Positions 34,512 to 45,655 of a stretch of 64,000 bases of DNA are shown here, piece after piece. Source of the stretch: Orobanche coerulescens (taxonomy: Eukaryota > Streptophyta > Magnoliopsida > Lamiales > Orobanchaceae). The notes under the pieces were generated by a model. The model ran no database searches. It was given only the letters and a program-made list of their open reading frames with translations, and was not told where the DNA came from. The position numbers and the translations under genes are program-made. How positions within the stretch are numbered: the stretch's first letter is position 1; each line of letters starts with the position of its first letter. The stretch lies in assembly GCA_033398695.1 (NCBI GenBank), contig CM065801.1, forward strand, positions 2,604,001 to 2,668,000, in the 5' to 3' direction.

Positions 34512-35540
34512 AACAGATAGATGCTTGAAATATATGTTATATGTAATTGGGTAATATAATATTATATAGATGGTTTGGTTACTCGATTGGAAGATAATGT
34601 ATTCGAAGAGAATATAGAGGAGATAGAAATACGTGGCTGGTTTCTAGGGATAAAAATATTATTATTTTATTTATTATGGAAAGACACGTGGAATATGTTA
34701 TATGTATAGATAATTTTGTTTTGTTTTATTTTTATAACTAGTATACCACCCGTATAAAATACGGGAATATAAAAACAATTCACATAGAAACGCATACTGC
34801 CCAACTATTTATCATAAATTTTATAGTATTTCTTTGTAAATTACATTAGTTGTTCTATTTACGATTGCACCATTCTTGTAGCAATAAAAAAAATCAAAGC
34901 CTTTCGTGCTCTTCCCTTTGATACGTCTACATAAAACTGACTATGATTAATGAATATGAGTCTTGGCATATGCACGCCAAAATGAGAGAGTACATAACCA
35001 TGAAAAAACATAACTCGTGGAAATTATTGTCTTTAAAATTTAATTGACAATGTACTAATTAATATCATTTGTGAAATAAATACTTTACTCCTAAATGTGT
35101 AGTATAATATAATAAATGGTATGGAAGCATTGTACCAAAATATTGAAAATATGGATCATGCAAAGCATATTAAAAATAAAATAAACAAAACCAAAGTATC
35201 TCACATAATCAATTATTTTTTGCAATAGCACAATAATTTCATACTTTCTCACACGAATTTCCTATTCTTGAGTGACTGAAAATTAAAAGTAGTTAAAATA
35301 CTTATCGAGATATATTTTTAAAAAGATTTATAGTCAAATTTTTATCCTCTATAACCCTCCTTTGTATAGAGATCATTCTATTGATAAATATGTTATCAAA
35401 CAAAATTACACTCTCGCCCTATGAGAAAATTTTAAAAATATATTTGGCTCCACTTTCTTTTTGGGACTTTTTTTGCCAAAATCGTCCAAATCGTTAAGTA
35501 TTTAACGGTTTCTATTAAATGGTCAAAAAGGAGATAATTT
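34512..35540. other. AT-rich intergenic DNA
   Basis: No gene seen. ACTAGTATACCACCCGTATAAAATACGGG at about 34738 contains an inverted word pair and resembles the TAGATGTCCTACCGTGCGATGCACG start near 63941; both could mark the beginning of the same dispersed repeat family. Confidence 0.35.
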
Positions 35541-36340
35541 AATTCTTATATTTGAAAAAAAATTATATATATTATTTGAATATAATTTAAAATACAAAAG
35601 CAAATCTAAAATTTTCAAAAATATACAGTTGATTTCAAAAGTAAATGAATTAATAAATTTTTTAAAACTAAGAAAATTAAAAATCACTTAAAACGATCAA
35701 TTTTTATTTTCTTAAATTATCTTTGTGCAAAGATGAATCTGCGAATTAGTATATTATTATTAAATTTAGTTGCTTGTGTATTTAGAAATAGCTCTTTAAA
35801 AATTCATAAAATCAGTAATTATATGATTTATGAAATATGAGTTTTTCCATTTATTTTGTTATTTTATATATTAATTAAATAAGATTTAAAACTAAGATAG
35901 ACTAATTTGTTTATTCCATAGTTTCTTTAGTTTATTTATAAATAATAATAAAAACCATTGTTTCTACACTTTCAATAATATTTTTTAATAAGATTATTTT
36001 GATTTATTTAATTGATTAGGACTTCGTACTTTTTTAATTATATATATTCAACACTTTTTTTCCAATACTCCCAAAAGCATCTTTCATTTCAATTGATATT
36101 TATTTTATTGATATACCTAATTATAGTGACTAATTTATATAACTAATTAATTAATGAAAATATATAATATCTCCGCAAGATTTTAGGTTTAAGTTTTTAA
36201 TATATTGTGCACATTACTACATTAACTTTCTCTTTATTTGGGATTTATATTTTTTAACTAATGAAAACATGAAATATTTCTGTAAATATAATCAATTCCC
36301 ATTTATTTGTAATTCATATTCTTTAATTCGTAAAATCCGT
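35541..36340. repeat. AT-rich dispersed repeat, copy A
   Basis: The sequence is closely matched at 59117-59866, 59870-60268 (5' half) and 63572-63785 (3' part). Landmarks are ATCTTTGTGCAAAGATGAATC, TTTAGTTGCTTG and ATTAACTTTCTCTTTATTTG. No coding capacity or terminal repeats are seen; a non-autonomous Helitron or a non-LTR 3' end are possible. Confidence 0.75.
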
Positions 36341-36702
36341 TAAATATATCCCGGAATGTGCCCTTCCTTTTATTTGAGCCTCTCACCATGAATCCGGGAA
36401 TCAAATTTCTAGTCATGGGACACTATAAATAAGTATCCGTGCAATCATGGACAAAAGAATTGAATTTTTATTTCGAAAATTTTTCAGGTGATTTTCCCTA
36501 GGGGTACCTCTAGGGGAAATGATCGAAAGTTGGTAGTTTTGGATTCAGATACATAATCGATATTTGATCACATAAAGTTGAAGGTCTTCGAATAAGGTTT
36601 CCAACGCTTCGAGAATCGGCCCAATCGGATAAGTAACGAAGGAGATATGGTCAAAACAGTTTCTGGTAAAAGTGAGGTCACGACGACGCAATTAGAGGAA
36701 GT
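36341..36702 (-). repeat. Repeat arm, inverted relative to 41440-41640
   Basis: Read on the minus strand it gives CCATATCTCCTTCGTTACTT ... GTTGGAAA, then TTTGATTCCCGGATTCATGG and GGCTCAAATAAAAGGAAGG. The same words occur in the same order on the plus strand at 41470-41640. The gag-only LTR element is inserted between the arms. GGTGATTTTCCCTAGGGGTACCTCTAGGGG (36488) contains a short palindrome. Confidence 0.65.
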
Positions 36703-37949
36703 TTTGGGTATAATAATGTTGTTTTGATAATTTCCAAACAACATAGCTTGATACAGCAAGCCCTGTATCGAAAGCCGGTTGAAATTGCAATCCTGTATCG
36801 AAGACCTTCGGATAGCGCCATCATACAGCAAGCTCTCGCGCTACCAAGATACAACAACAAAATCTAAATAAGCGTCAAGTATGGAAGCTGTCTCGAAACC
36901 TCAATACAGCACCCTTCCATACAGCACCGGACTACTCCAATATGCCTACAGCGCAATTGGATACAGTATTCACATCAGAACAAGACTGAAGACCGTTTGG
37001 AAAGGAATCTTTAGTATTCGCTAAAGTCAAGTACCGTTCGATAAAGAAGTATTTAAATACTGAAAGGATAAAGTATTTAAATACTAAAGATGTCAGAGAT
37101 CTTCAAATCCCGTAATATCCGGATCCTGGTCTATTCAAGTCAACTATCGAATCTTGCCCAACGGATCTATCTCAACGGATATATCCAAGAAAACTATATA
37201 TATCCCCAGAGTTTGAAGATCAAATAGATGCAATAATAAAAACTACGGAAATCAGTCACCAAGTGAAGAAGCTATTATTATATACATCAGAGCAAAACAT
37301 ATCTCCAGAATCTTTCTGCAAATCAGATCTAAAGAGATATATAGTGCTCAACATTAAGGACAGCCATCATCAGCTCAAGAACTCCATATTCAAAGCTGCT
37401 GTTCTTACCTGGTTACCTACCATTTTACCATTGTGTAAAACTGAGCTCTATGTGAACTCAACAAGTTATTCTGACCTGTGTGGGATGAATAAGAAGACGA
37501 AGCTTTGGAACTATGTGTGAAGAAGCAAGTCAAGAAGGAAGCTTTAACCAATCTGTGTGAACGGTTGAAAGCGACATTCTTTGTATCAATCTGTGTGAAC
37601 GATACAAGGATAGGTTTGATTATAAATACGTAGTTGTGTACGCAGTATTTATAATAAACATTTTACTCCTGTGTGGAGGACCAGTGGACGTAGAGGGGTT
37701 TACCTCGAACCACTTAAATACTGTGTTATTTACCTTTCGCCGTTACTGTTTTCATAATTGTGATTTATACAAGTATACATTGCAAAACCCCGTACGCACC
37801 AAGCTAACAGGAGAATAGACCGAGTTCTTTGTATCGACGGCAACCATCAGTATTAAAGACTCGCTACGCACTCGTATTCGAAACCATACACCTGTTGCTT
37901 AAACATTTCCCAGTCAGACGAGTATAATATTATTGAAAGGGGACCAACA
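36703..37949 (+). repeat. 5' LTR of gag-only element
   Basis: It begins TTTTGGGTATAATAATG, where the right LTR has TGTTGGGTATAAT, and ends GGGGACCAACA. It is rich in TACAG/CTGTA words. About nine substitutions separate it from the right LTR over the first 1.1 kb, but the final 110 bp differ much more. Confidence 0.9.
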
Positions 37950-37951
37950 AT

Positions 37952-37963
37952 TGGTATCAGAGC
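37952..37963 (+). other. Primer binding site (initiator tRNA-Met)
   Basis: TGGTATCAGAGC, the canonical plant sequence, two bases after the LTR end. Confidence 0.92.
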
Positions 37964-38060
37964 GGTTGATTCTAAAAAGAATCAGTCGCATTTTTAACTG
38001 AATCAGATCCTTAAAAACATTTATTTTCGAAAACAGTCTTTGTATTTCCCATCTTCTAGT

Positions 38061-39377
38061 ATGGACACCTTCATGTCTAAAAAGATATCTATGTTTCACA
38101 TTAACGAGTTTGATAACTGGAGAAACAGGATGAAGAACAAACTCAAAGATTTCATCGGAGAATCAAAAGCTCCGCCCGCATCAACAAAGACCGAAGAATG
38201 TCTTCAGGTGGTCACTGATAGTGACTCGTCAGATGATGAGCTAGAAGATAGAGCCTATGTGTGCTCTATGGCCGAAGTTAAAGAAGAAAATGAAGACGGC
38301 GATGATGATTAGGTAAGCTCCACCTCAACTATTCCTATAAATGCATCTCATACTTTTGAAAATATGTTGAATGAATTTAATAACATTCAAAAGGCCCATG
38401 AGATATTGAAAAGAGAAAACACCCAGCTTGAAATTTCCAACTTAGAGCTGAAGGAAGAAAACGACTTGCTGAAGGATAATTACGAAATTATGTCAGTTGA
38501 TTGCGAAAACAGCAAAGTCAATTTAGAAAAACTCATGGAGAGCAATCATCAACTTGCTCACAATCTAAATGAGACTAAGTCTCATCTTGAAAGCAAGACA
38601 AATGATTTGGCTCTACTCGAAGCCAAAGTAAAATCGCTCGAGAAACGTGAAGGAGAATTAGAGACAATCTTGAAATCTTTCAAGAAATCCTCTAAAAGAA
38701 TGGAAGAGATCCTAAGCACTGGGCAACATGCTCATGATAAACGTGGCTTAGGGTACAACTCGTTCTCCAACAGAGAAAAATCTAGTACGGTATTCGTCAG
38801 GAGTGAGGAATCCATTCCTGTATCGAAAGAAATTCCGAGCCCTGTGAAGGAACCCGTTGCACCGCGAACAGCAAAAGCTGCCATTCCGCCCCCGCAACTT
38901 TACTATTCGAGACAGTGGAACCAACAGCCACTCAGAAGGCGTACTCAACAGCATGCTCCACAAGCATATCATAAGCGCCAGCAGTCATTCAGGAGGAAAG
39001 TTGTTTCCAACCATCCAAACGACCAACACTCTCGGTACAGCGTGCCTAGGCATTGGATACAAAAGCCTCGTTATTCCTCGAGACAGCAGATGCCAGTTCA
39101 GTATCAACAACAGCATCGGGAATCCAACTGGAGACCCAGAAGACAAGCTGTTAGGCCTAGGAAAATGGCTCCACCCCCGAGACGACAATCGTACTGGAAT
39201 AACAACTATAATTCTCGATTTTTCATGCATTATAATTATCATGATTACAACAACTACGTGCCTGCCCCACGTAGATATCGATATAATGGACCAAAAGTAG
39301 CCTACAACAAACCAATTGTTGACCGACAAATTTGGGTACCAAAAGGCACTATCGCACCAGGACCCAAAGTTACTTGA
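38061..39377 (+). pseudogene. Gag-like protein with one in-frame stop
   Basis: A single reading frame runs from ATG 38061 to the stop at 39375-39377, broken only by TAG at 38310-38312. The first part (83 codons) has FHINEFDNWRNRMKNKLKDF, like the start of a copia gag (DUF4219/UBN2-type), then jumps to an acidic stretch. After the stop comes a long coiled coil (38364-38740, many E/L/K/N heptads), GLGYNSFSNREK, and a basic Q/R/P/Y-rich RNA-binding-like tail to QIWVPKGTIAPGPK. No CCHC knuckle is seen. The helical core of gag between the N-terminus and the acidic stretch seems deleted. The stop is followed by GTAAGC, a good splice-donor match, so splicing around it is possible but unproven. Confidence 0.75.
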
Positions 39378-40008
39378 TATTCATGCGTCGACATGAATCG
39401 GGAACACTACAACCAGAAATCCCTGTAAGTTTTTATGCTTTTACTCATTAATTAAGGGGGAATACAGTATCGACCCAAGAATACAGTGTTAATCCGAACA
39501 TGTATGTAAAAACTAAATCCTGTATGTACCTTTTGAGGGGGAACACTATATTAATCACAGAAACAGTATTTACACTACAGGACATCAATTATGATTGATA
39601 ATTTTATTGTGTATTGCTGTAAGAACTCGTCTGCGAACAGTTCATAGGTTAAGTTGTACTTAACTAGATCAAATGTAAGATTGTGCCTGCGCGCCAATCA
39701 TAAGTTTAAGATGTGATAAACTTTCCTATTATGTTAGAACATGCCTGCGATCAGTTCACATTTCTTTTAGACTAAGTGCTGAAGATCAGATCATTTGACA
39801 GAAGATCTAGAAGGCCGCTCAAGAAATCATCAAATTGAGAGGGAAACTGTTGGGAAAATTAAACTCCTGTATTGAAGTCTCCTCATGTTACCAACAAGTG
39901 GTTATCGAAGGGGAAGTTGTTTCAGCTTGAAGAGGTTTGGTATCAAGACCTTGGTATGATCAAGGAATTTTGGAAAGATAGTTTGGAAATTATCAAAAGG
40001 GGGGAAAT

Positions 40009-41261
40009 TGTTGGGTATAATAATGTTGTTTTGATAATTGCCAAACAACATAGCTTGATACAGCAAGCCCTGTATCGAAAGCCGGTTGAAATTGCAATCC
40101 TGTATCGAAGACCTTCGGATAGCGCCATCATACAGCAAGCTCTCGCGCTACCAAGATACAACAACAAAATCTAAATAAGCGTCAAGTATGGAAGCTGTCT
40201 CGAAACCTCAATACAGCACCCTTCCATACAGCACCGGACTACTCCAATATGCCTACAGCGCAATTGGATACAGTATTCACATCAGAACAGGACTGAAGAC
40301 CGTTTGGAAAGGAATCTTTAGTATTCGCTAAAGTCAAGTACCGTTCGATAAAGAAGTATTTAAATACTGAAAGGATAAAGTATTTAAATACTGAAGATGT
40401 CAGAGATCTTCAAATCCCGTAATATCCGGATCCTGGTCTATTCAAGTCAACTATCGAATCTTGCCCAACGGATCTATCTCAACGGATATATCCAAGAAAA
40501 CTATATATATCCCCAGAGTTTGAAGATCAAATAGATGCAATAATAAAAACTACGGAAATCAGTCACCAAGTGAAGAAGCTATTATTATATACATCAGAGC
40601 AAAACATATCTCCGGAATCTTTCTGCAAATCAGATCTAAAGAGATATACAGTGCTCAACATTAAGGACAGCCATCATCAGCTCAAGAACTCCATATTCAA
40701 AGCTGCTGTTCTTACCTGGTTACCTACCATTTTACCATTGTGTAAAACTGAGCTCTGTGTGAACTCAACAAGTTATTCTGACCTGTGTGGGACGAATAAG
40801 AAGACGAAGCTTTGGAACTGTGTGTGAAGAAGCAAGTCAAGAAGGAAGCTTTAACCAATCTGTGTGAACGGTTGAAAGCGACATTCTTTGTATCAATCTG
40901 TGTGAACGATACAAGGATAGGTTTGATTATAAATACGTAGTTGTGTACGCAGTATTTATAATAAACATTTTACTCCTGTGTGGAGGACCAGTGGACGTAG
41001 AGGGGTTTACCTCGAACCACTTAAATACTGTGTTATTTACCTTTCGCCGTTACTGTTTTCATAATTGTGATTTATACAAGTATACATTGCAAAACCCTGT
41101 ACGCACCAAGCTAACAGGAGAATAGACCGAGTTGCTGTATCGACGGCAACTTACTGTATTAAAGACTTCCGCTACGCACTCAGATTCGAAAACCATACAG
41201 CCTGTTGCTTAAACATTTCCCAGGCTGTATCGAGTATAATATTATTGAAAGGGGACCAACA
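40009..41261 (+). repeat. 3' LTR of gag-only element
   Basis: Starts TGTTGGGTATAATAATG after the PPT AAAAGGGGGGAAAT and ends GGGGACCAACA. The duplication GGAAG follows. Confidence 0.93.
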
Positions 41262-41740
41262 GGAAGCCTCCGACCAGCTTCTTTGTCCGGAACATGCCAC
41301 TGTTTCGACAATATCTCCTTCGTTATTTATCGGATTGGGTCGATTCTTACAATTATGGGAGGCTAATTCAAATGCCTACGACATGGGGCAAGATCGATAC
41401 GATAATCTTCAATTTTGTGGGCACTTCGGGATGTTTTTTGTCGTTTCTCAATTATTGTTCCTCATTGTTTTGGCCATATCTCCTTCGTTATTCATCCGAT
41501 CGGGTCGAATCAAGCGGCGTTGGAAAGCTTATTCAAAGTCCTATAGACCTAAAAAATCAAAATCGAAATTTGATTCCCGAATTCATGGTGAGAGGCTCAA
41601 ATAAAAGGAAGGACACATTCCGGGATATATTCGACGGATCTACAGGTGGTGGACTCTTGAAAATTACAAAATCTAACCACGGGACACTATAATAAGTATA
41701 TATGTCATCCTGAACAAAAAAATTAAATTTTTATTTCGAA
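41262..41740 (+). repeat. Repeat arm flanking the gag-only element
   Basis: Contains two tandem-like units starting ATATCTCCTTCGTTATT (41311 and 41478), each followed by CGGATTGGGTCGATT-like words. It continues through GATTCCCGAATTCATGGTGA and AGGCTCAAATAAAAGGAAGG. It is the inverted partner of 36341-36702. Origin unknown. Confidence 0.65.
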
Positions 41741-41979
41741 AGCTTTGCTGACATAGGAATATCCTACAAATATCCCCTCATCTGATTTTTCGCCAGAGGT
41801 CTTGAGTTGATCTTTCCAATTATCGGACTTATATCCCATTGGTGCTTCATTTGGATTACTTAATAACCCATTAATTGGATTATTAAAATGACAACTAATC
41901 CAAGAAACCCATTTTTTAATAATAATATTCCTCGAGTTTCTTTTTATATCCCAATAATAATAATTATCAATTTTTTTAA

Positions 41980-42620
41980 TACCTTGTTCATTTTCATTTA
42001 ATATTTATATTTTTCCAATTAAATAATTATCAACTTTTCTCTCATATTTAATTATATATTCCTATTTTTCCTAGTATTCCATTCAAAAAGATTGATATGT
42101 TCAAAATTATTAATAATGAAAATTTAAAAAAAAAAGTCCTGGAAAAAAAAAGACTTCCAGAGGGTCACCATCCCTAAAACTGCTCCACTTTATGCACACT
42201 TAACTTCATAGTTTTAATCTATATCAACCCATCAAGCCAGGAATGCCATATCTATTCATTAAAAAAAGGTCAAAGAATATAACTCTCAAAACGTAACTCA
42301 CTTTAAAATTTATTTTTTAATACTTTTTTTCAATTTTTCATTTAATATTTCTATTTTCCAATTAATAAATAAAAAATAATACTTCAACAACTTTTCTCTC
42401 ATATTTAATTTTTTATTCCTATTTTTCCTAGTATTCCATTCAAAAAAATTGATAAGTTCGAAAATATTTAATAATGAAAATTTTAAAAAAAGTCCGAAAA
42501 AAAGGCTTCCGAGGGGGTCACTCGTCCCTAAAACTGCCCCAGCTAAAACACGCTTAACCTCGTAATTTTGATTTATATCAACCCATCCGACCAAGAATGC
42601 CACGTCTATTCACATCTAGA
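41980..42620 (-). repeat. Two direct copies of a 5S-rRNA-related repeat
   Basis: Copy 1 (about 41980-42266) and copy 2 (about 42318-42620) share CTTTTCTCTCATATTTAATT, CTAGTATTCCATTCAAAAA and a segment (42152-42222; 42504-42575). On the minus strand that segment reads GAGGTTAAGCGTGTTTTAGC, then CAGTTTTAGG, GAGTGACCCCCT and GGAAG, closely following the internal-promoter half of plant 5S rRNA. 5S-like sequence inside LTRs is the hallmark of Cassandra TRIM retroelements (established knowledge). LTR ends and a target duplication were not resolved. Confidence 0.65.
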
Positions 42621-42954
42621 GTTTCTGATCAATATTTGTGGTATTAGTCTATGATCCAAATTGATGTTTTTACTATCTAATAAAAGTCGCGAATACAGGA
42701 TATGAAAAATAGGTATCAATTATGATCCAGACCTCAATATCGACTTTTTGTCTAATTAAAAATTTTCCAATCAAAATATTTTCTATTAATAATGTTAATA
42801 GAAAATTTAAATATTTTCATTAACAAAGTATAATTTTGCTGAAATTTTTTCAGGTAATACTGCACAATATTAATAATATAAATATCACGCATACAATAAT
42901 TTTCGTTTGATATAATAATATTTTCTTTATACTAGAAACTAATAACGGATATTT

Positions 42955-43090
42955 TTTTCGGACTTTTTCTAAAATTTTTATTATTAAATATTTTCGAACT
43001 CATCAATTTTTTTGAATGGAATCCTAGGAAAAATAGGAATAAAAAATTAAATATGAGAGAAAAGTTGTTGAAGTATTTTTTTTATTTTTT
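42955..43090 (+). repeat. Inverted partial copy of the 5S-related repeat
   Basis: TTATTATTAAATATTTTCGAAC through GGAATAAAAAATTAAATATG is the reverse complement of 42385-42490. The 5S-like segment itself is not included. Confidence 0.7.
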
Positions 43091-43100
43091 AATTAAAAAA

Positions 43101-43420
43101 GGGAAAAATGCACAGAAATACGTGAACTTTGCTTTTTTATTCATTTTACGCATGACTTTTTAATTTTTCCCATAAAATCACTAACTTTCGATTTCGTTCA
43201 ATTTTTCACTAGTCTTAAATTTCGCCCAAATTGAATCTGACGTGGCGCTGATGTGGCAACCGGGCATGTGTCAACCTCTCTTCCATCCGGAAAATTAAAG
43301 GGAAAAATGCACAGAAATACATGAACTTTGCTCATTTTTTCATTTTGCGCGTAACTTTTTAATTTTTTTTTTCATAAAATCACCAACTTTCGATTTTGTT
43401 CAATTTTTTTCTAATTATAA
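43101..43420. repeat. 199-bp tandem repeat, 1.6 copies
   Basis: GGGAAAAATGCACAGAAATA occurs at 43101 and 43300, each followed by GTGAACTTTGC-like, AAAATCAC and CAACTTTCGATTT words. The first copy continues to GACGTGGCGCTGATGTGGCA. Noncoding. Confidence 0.8.
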
Positions 43421-43589
43421 ATTATATAAACATATTTTTAGCTTTTTAACAATACTCTGCTGTTGGTATATTTATAATGCTTTTGAATCTACTGCATTAG
43501 CTGCAAATCTGAAAAGAACAAAGTAGGAAACAAATTCGTTAGTGACGCAATCTGCAAACAATATGAGTGGATGTGTGACTAGGCGCCCC

Positions 43590-43665
43590 TCGCGCACACA
43601 CACACACGCGCCGCCGCCGCCGTTCGTCCGGCCGGCTCGGATCGGGTCGGGTCGGGTCGGTCGAA
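43590..43665. repeat. (CA)n-(GCC)n-(GGGTC)n simple repeats
   Basis: CACACACACACA passes to CGCCGCCGCCGCC and then to GGGTCGGGTCGGGTCGG within 75 bp, a GC-rich island in AT-rich DNA. Confidence 0.85.
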
Positions 43666-44199
43666 GGGTGATTTGGGCGAAATGTCTTGGCGTCTCGAAG
43701 TTATATTTTTACTGTAATTTTACTGAAACACCTCAATTATAAATTCCGAATTTTGGTTAATTCCGATGTTGCTCATATGTTTTAGTTAATTCCGGGGAGT
43801 TCAGGTAAATACCTCAAGTATAAATTCCGATGTTGCTCATATGTTTTATCCTGGGAGGCAGATACTATACACTGCGGTGGGGGCAAATTTGCTTTAACGA
43901 GACAGAAATTTTAGACTCAACATCGCCCATATAGTCGAATTTAGTATGTTTTTTTTTTTTCTTATGGTTCAGTTTGGATTTTTTTTTTTTTTGCTGCATA
44001 TGTATTTTATTTTTAGTTGATTATGTCATACTTTAAAGCATGATGATTGAGAAAGGGTCAAAGGGGTAGGGAAAACTAGTCCTAACTTTAAAATGTATGA
44101 TAAAACATAATGTATAGATTAGTGTTAATGTGTTATTGTGCGTGGACTGGTTTCATAAAGTTAGAGAATTGCGGGAAAAAGATAGACCCCAGGTTGTGA
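43666..44199. other. Intergenic, nothing recognised
   Basis: CCTCAAxTATAAATTCCGATG words are repeated between 43732 and 43840. No coding frame with a protein signature. Confidence 0.45.
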
Positions 44200-44250
44200 C
44201 TACACACACACCCAATTTCGTCGTTTTGATGTGTTTTTTGTATGTTTGAA

Positions 44251-44505
44251 TTTGTTGTTGTATTGTTTAGTGCTTGAGATCGGGGAGTTAATAAAGGCGC
44301 CGCCTTGGTCGATTAGTAGAAGGTCTGGAGCTGGGACAACACCAGAGCTGATTACATTCCTTAGGAGGGAGACGTGGAAGACAGGGTGAACCTTTGATCC
44401 CTGAGGTAAGGCCAATCTGTACGCCACCTTTCCTATTCTCTCAATAATTCGATAAAGGCCACAATATTTTGCTGAAAATTTGATATTTTTCCTCAGCACC
44501 ACCGA
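44251..44505 (-). pseudogene. Ty3/gypsy integrase C-terminal fragment
   Basis: The minus-strand frame reads KFSAKYCGLYRIIERIGKVA, then YRLALPQG, KVHPVFHVSLLR. This matches the highly conserved C-terminal region of plant gypsy integrase (typically KL.PKYFGPY.I..RIG.VAYRL.LP...IHPVFHVS). It is about 85 codons, with no other part of the polyprotein around it, so it is a stranded fragment. Confidence 0.85.
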
Positions 44506-44699
44506 GGATTGGCGGAAAGGCTTTATATATTAGTTAAATTGTCTTTCAAAAAAGTAATACTGGTTAAAGTCATCGATTTATTGTTCCGTGTCAATAAAAA
44601 AAATGGTAATTCCCTCTTTTCTTACATCTATTTCTAATGTGGCTATTTAAAAACCCACATTTCCACCGATTATTGTTCCGTGACTTTTTATTTAAAAAA

Positions 44700-44890
44700 A
44701 CAAAATAATTAGAAAATATTTGAGAAAAATATACCATTTTAAAAAAGAAAATATTTTACACATTTTAAATATTTTTTAAAAAAATCCATATTTAATTTAA
44801 CATAATTACGTACAGTAAGAAAATATAAATAAAATATACTACTTTTATAAAATGTGATGTTCACATTTTAATTTTTTTAAAAAAATGACA
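44700..44890. repeat. AT-rich dispersed repeat (pair with 57640-57790)
   Basis: GAAAATATTTTACACATTTTA, ACATAATTACGTACAGTAAG and CTTTTATAAAATGTGATGTTC recur in the same order and orientation at 57640-57790. Noncoding. Confidence 0.7.
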
Positions 44891-45094
44891 AAATATATTA
44901 CATAAAAGCACCGTTGCTCTTCTGTGACAGAATAAATAGTGTAACCATATGTACAGGAAGGCAAATGTGAAATTGTGTATATTTTAATTTTATTAAAATA
45001 ATTAGAAAGAGAAGAATCTACTCTTTTGAGCATTGTTTTCGACACTTGATTGACTTTGTAGCCTCATCTGAGGTCAAGTTTACAAAATGTTAAT

Positions 45095-45331
45095 AGACCC
45101 AATTCTTTTACCCATTAACATTTTAGAAGATTTTACAAAATCTTTATCGCTTAGTTTTCGACTTTTTGGAAATATCTTAGCAGATGAATTATTAGTTGTT
45201 GTTTTTGTTTCTTTAGTACCTTCAGTGGTTCCTATCCCTGTTATGTTCCTTGGGTTATTTACAAGTAGTATTCAAGCTCTTATTTTTGCAACTTTAGCCG
45301 CGGCTTATATAGGCGAATCTATGGAGGGTGC
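45095..45331 (+). pseudogene. atpI: Nuclear copy of plastid atpI 3' part (NUPT)
   Basis: The frame gives [47 protein letters not shown] and [15 protein letters not shown], the C-terminal third of the plastid ATP synthase CF0 subunit a (IV). In plastids this membrane subunit forms the proton half-channels. Here the 5' two thirds are missing, the normal terminal residues and stop are replaced by unrelated sequence, and the flanks are nuclear repeats. It is a plastid-to-nucleus DNA transfer with several substitutions relative to the conserved protein, so not very recent. No function expected. Confidence 0.92.
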
Positions 45332-45332
45332 G

Positions 45333-45655
45333 TGAAGGAGCGGTGCGGGGTGGCTCACTCGTGGGAACACCGCCGCCTGTCCTTCTTTCACTCACGGGGA
45401 GGTCATGTTGAGTGAGGAGGTCACCCACGGGGAGGAAGTGAGTGAAGGCTACAAAAAGTAATTGTACTGTTTTTTTAAGCATAAGGTACAAGTGTTTATT
45501 GTTTTTTTTTAATTGTATATAAAGAAGTGAGTGAAGGGTGAGTGAAGGGGCGCCTGTAAAAATATGAATGAGTGAAGGAAAAAGTGGAGAATGATGTGGC
45601 GTAAGGGGATTGGTTGAGAGTGAGTGAAGGGAGAAGGGGTGAGTGAAGCACTCCC
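45333..45655. mobile_element. Possible MITE rich in GAGTGAA/TTCACTC
   Basis: TTTCACTCACGGGG and multiple GTGAGTGAAGG words in opposite orientations suggest a small inverted-repeat element. The right end GGGGTGAGTGAAGCACTCCC resembles PIF/Harbinger-type MITEs. I could not fix both ends or a TTA/TAA duplication. Confidence 0.35.

Larger units (their letters stand above)
36703..41261 (+). mobile_element. Gag-only LTR retrotransposon (TR-GAG type)
   Basis: LTRs of 1247 bp (36703-37949) and 1253 bp (40009-41261) enclose a 2.06-kb interior. The 5-bp duplication GGAAG flanks the element (36698-36702 and 41262-41266). A perfect initiator tRNA-Met binding site, TGGTATCAGAGC, lies at 37952-37963 and a polypurine tract AAAAGGGGGGAAAT at 39995-40008. 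The only coding region is a gag-like protein; protease, integrase, RT and RNase H are absent. Plant non-autonomous elements that keep only gag have been described as TR-GAG. The protein style (long coil, basic Q/R-rich tail ending near QIWVPKG) suggests derivation from a Sirevirus-like copia element (inference). Confidence 0.9.

Noticed and set aside
38857..39300. 147-codon plus-strand frame
   Set aside because: Lies out of frame inside the gag-like coding region.
42152..42575. Genuine 5S rRNA genes
   Set aside because: Only the 3' two thirds of 5S are recognisable, with many changes, and they are embedded in a repeat.
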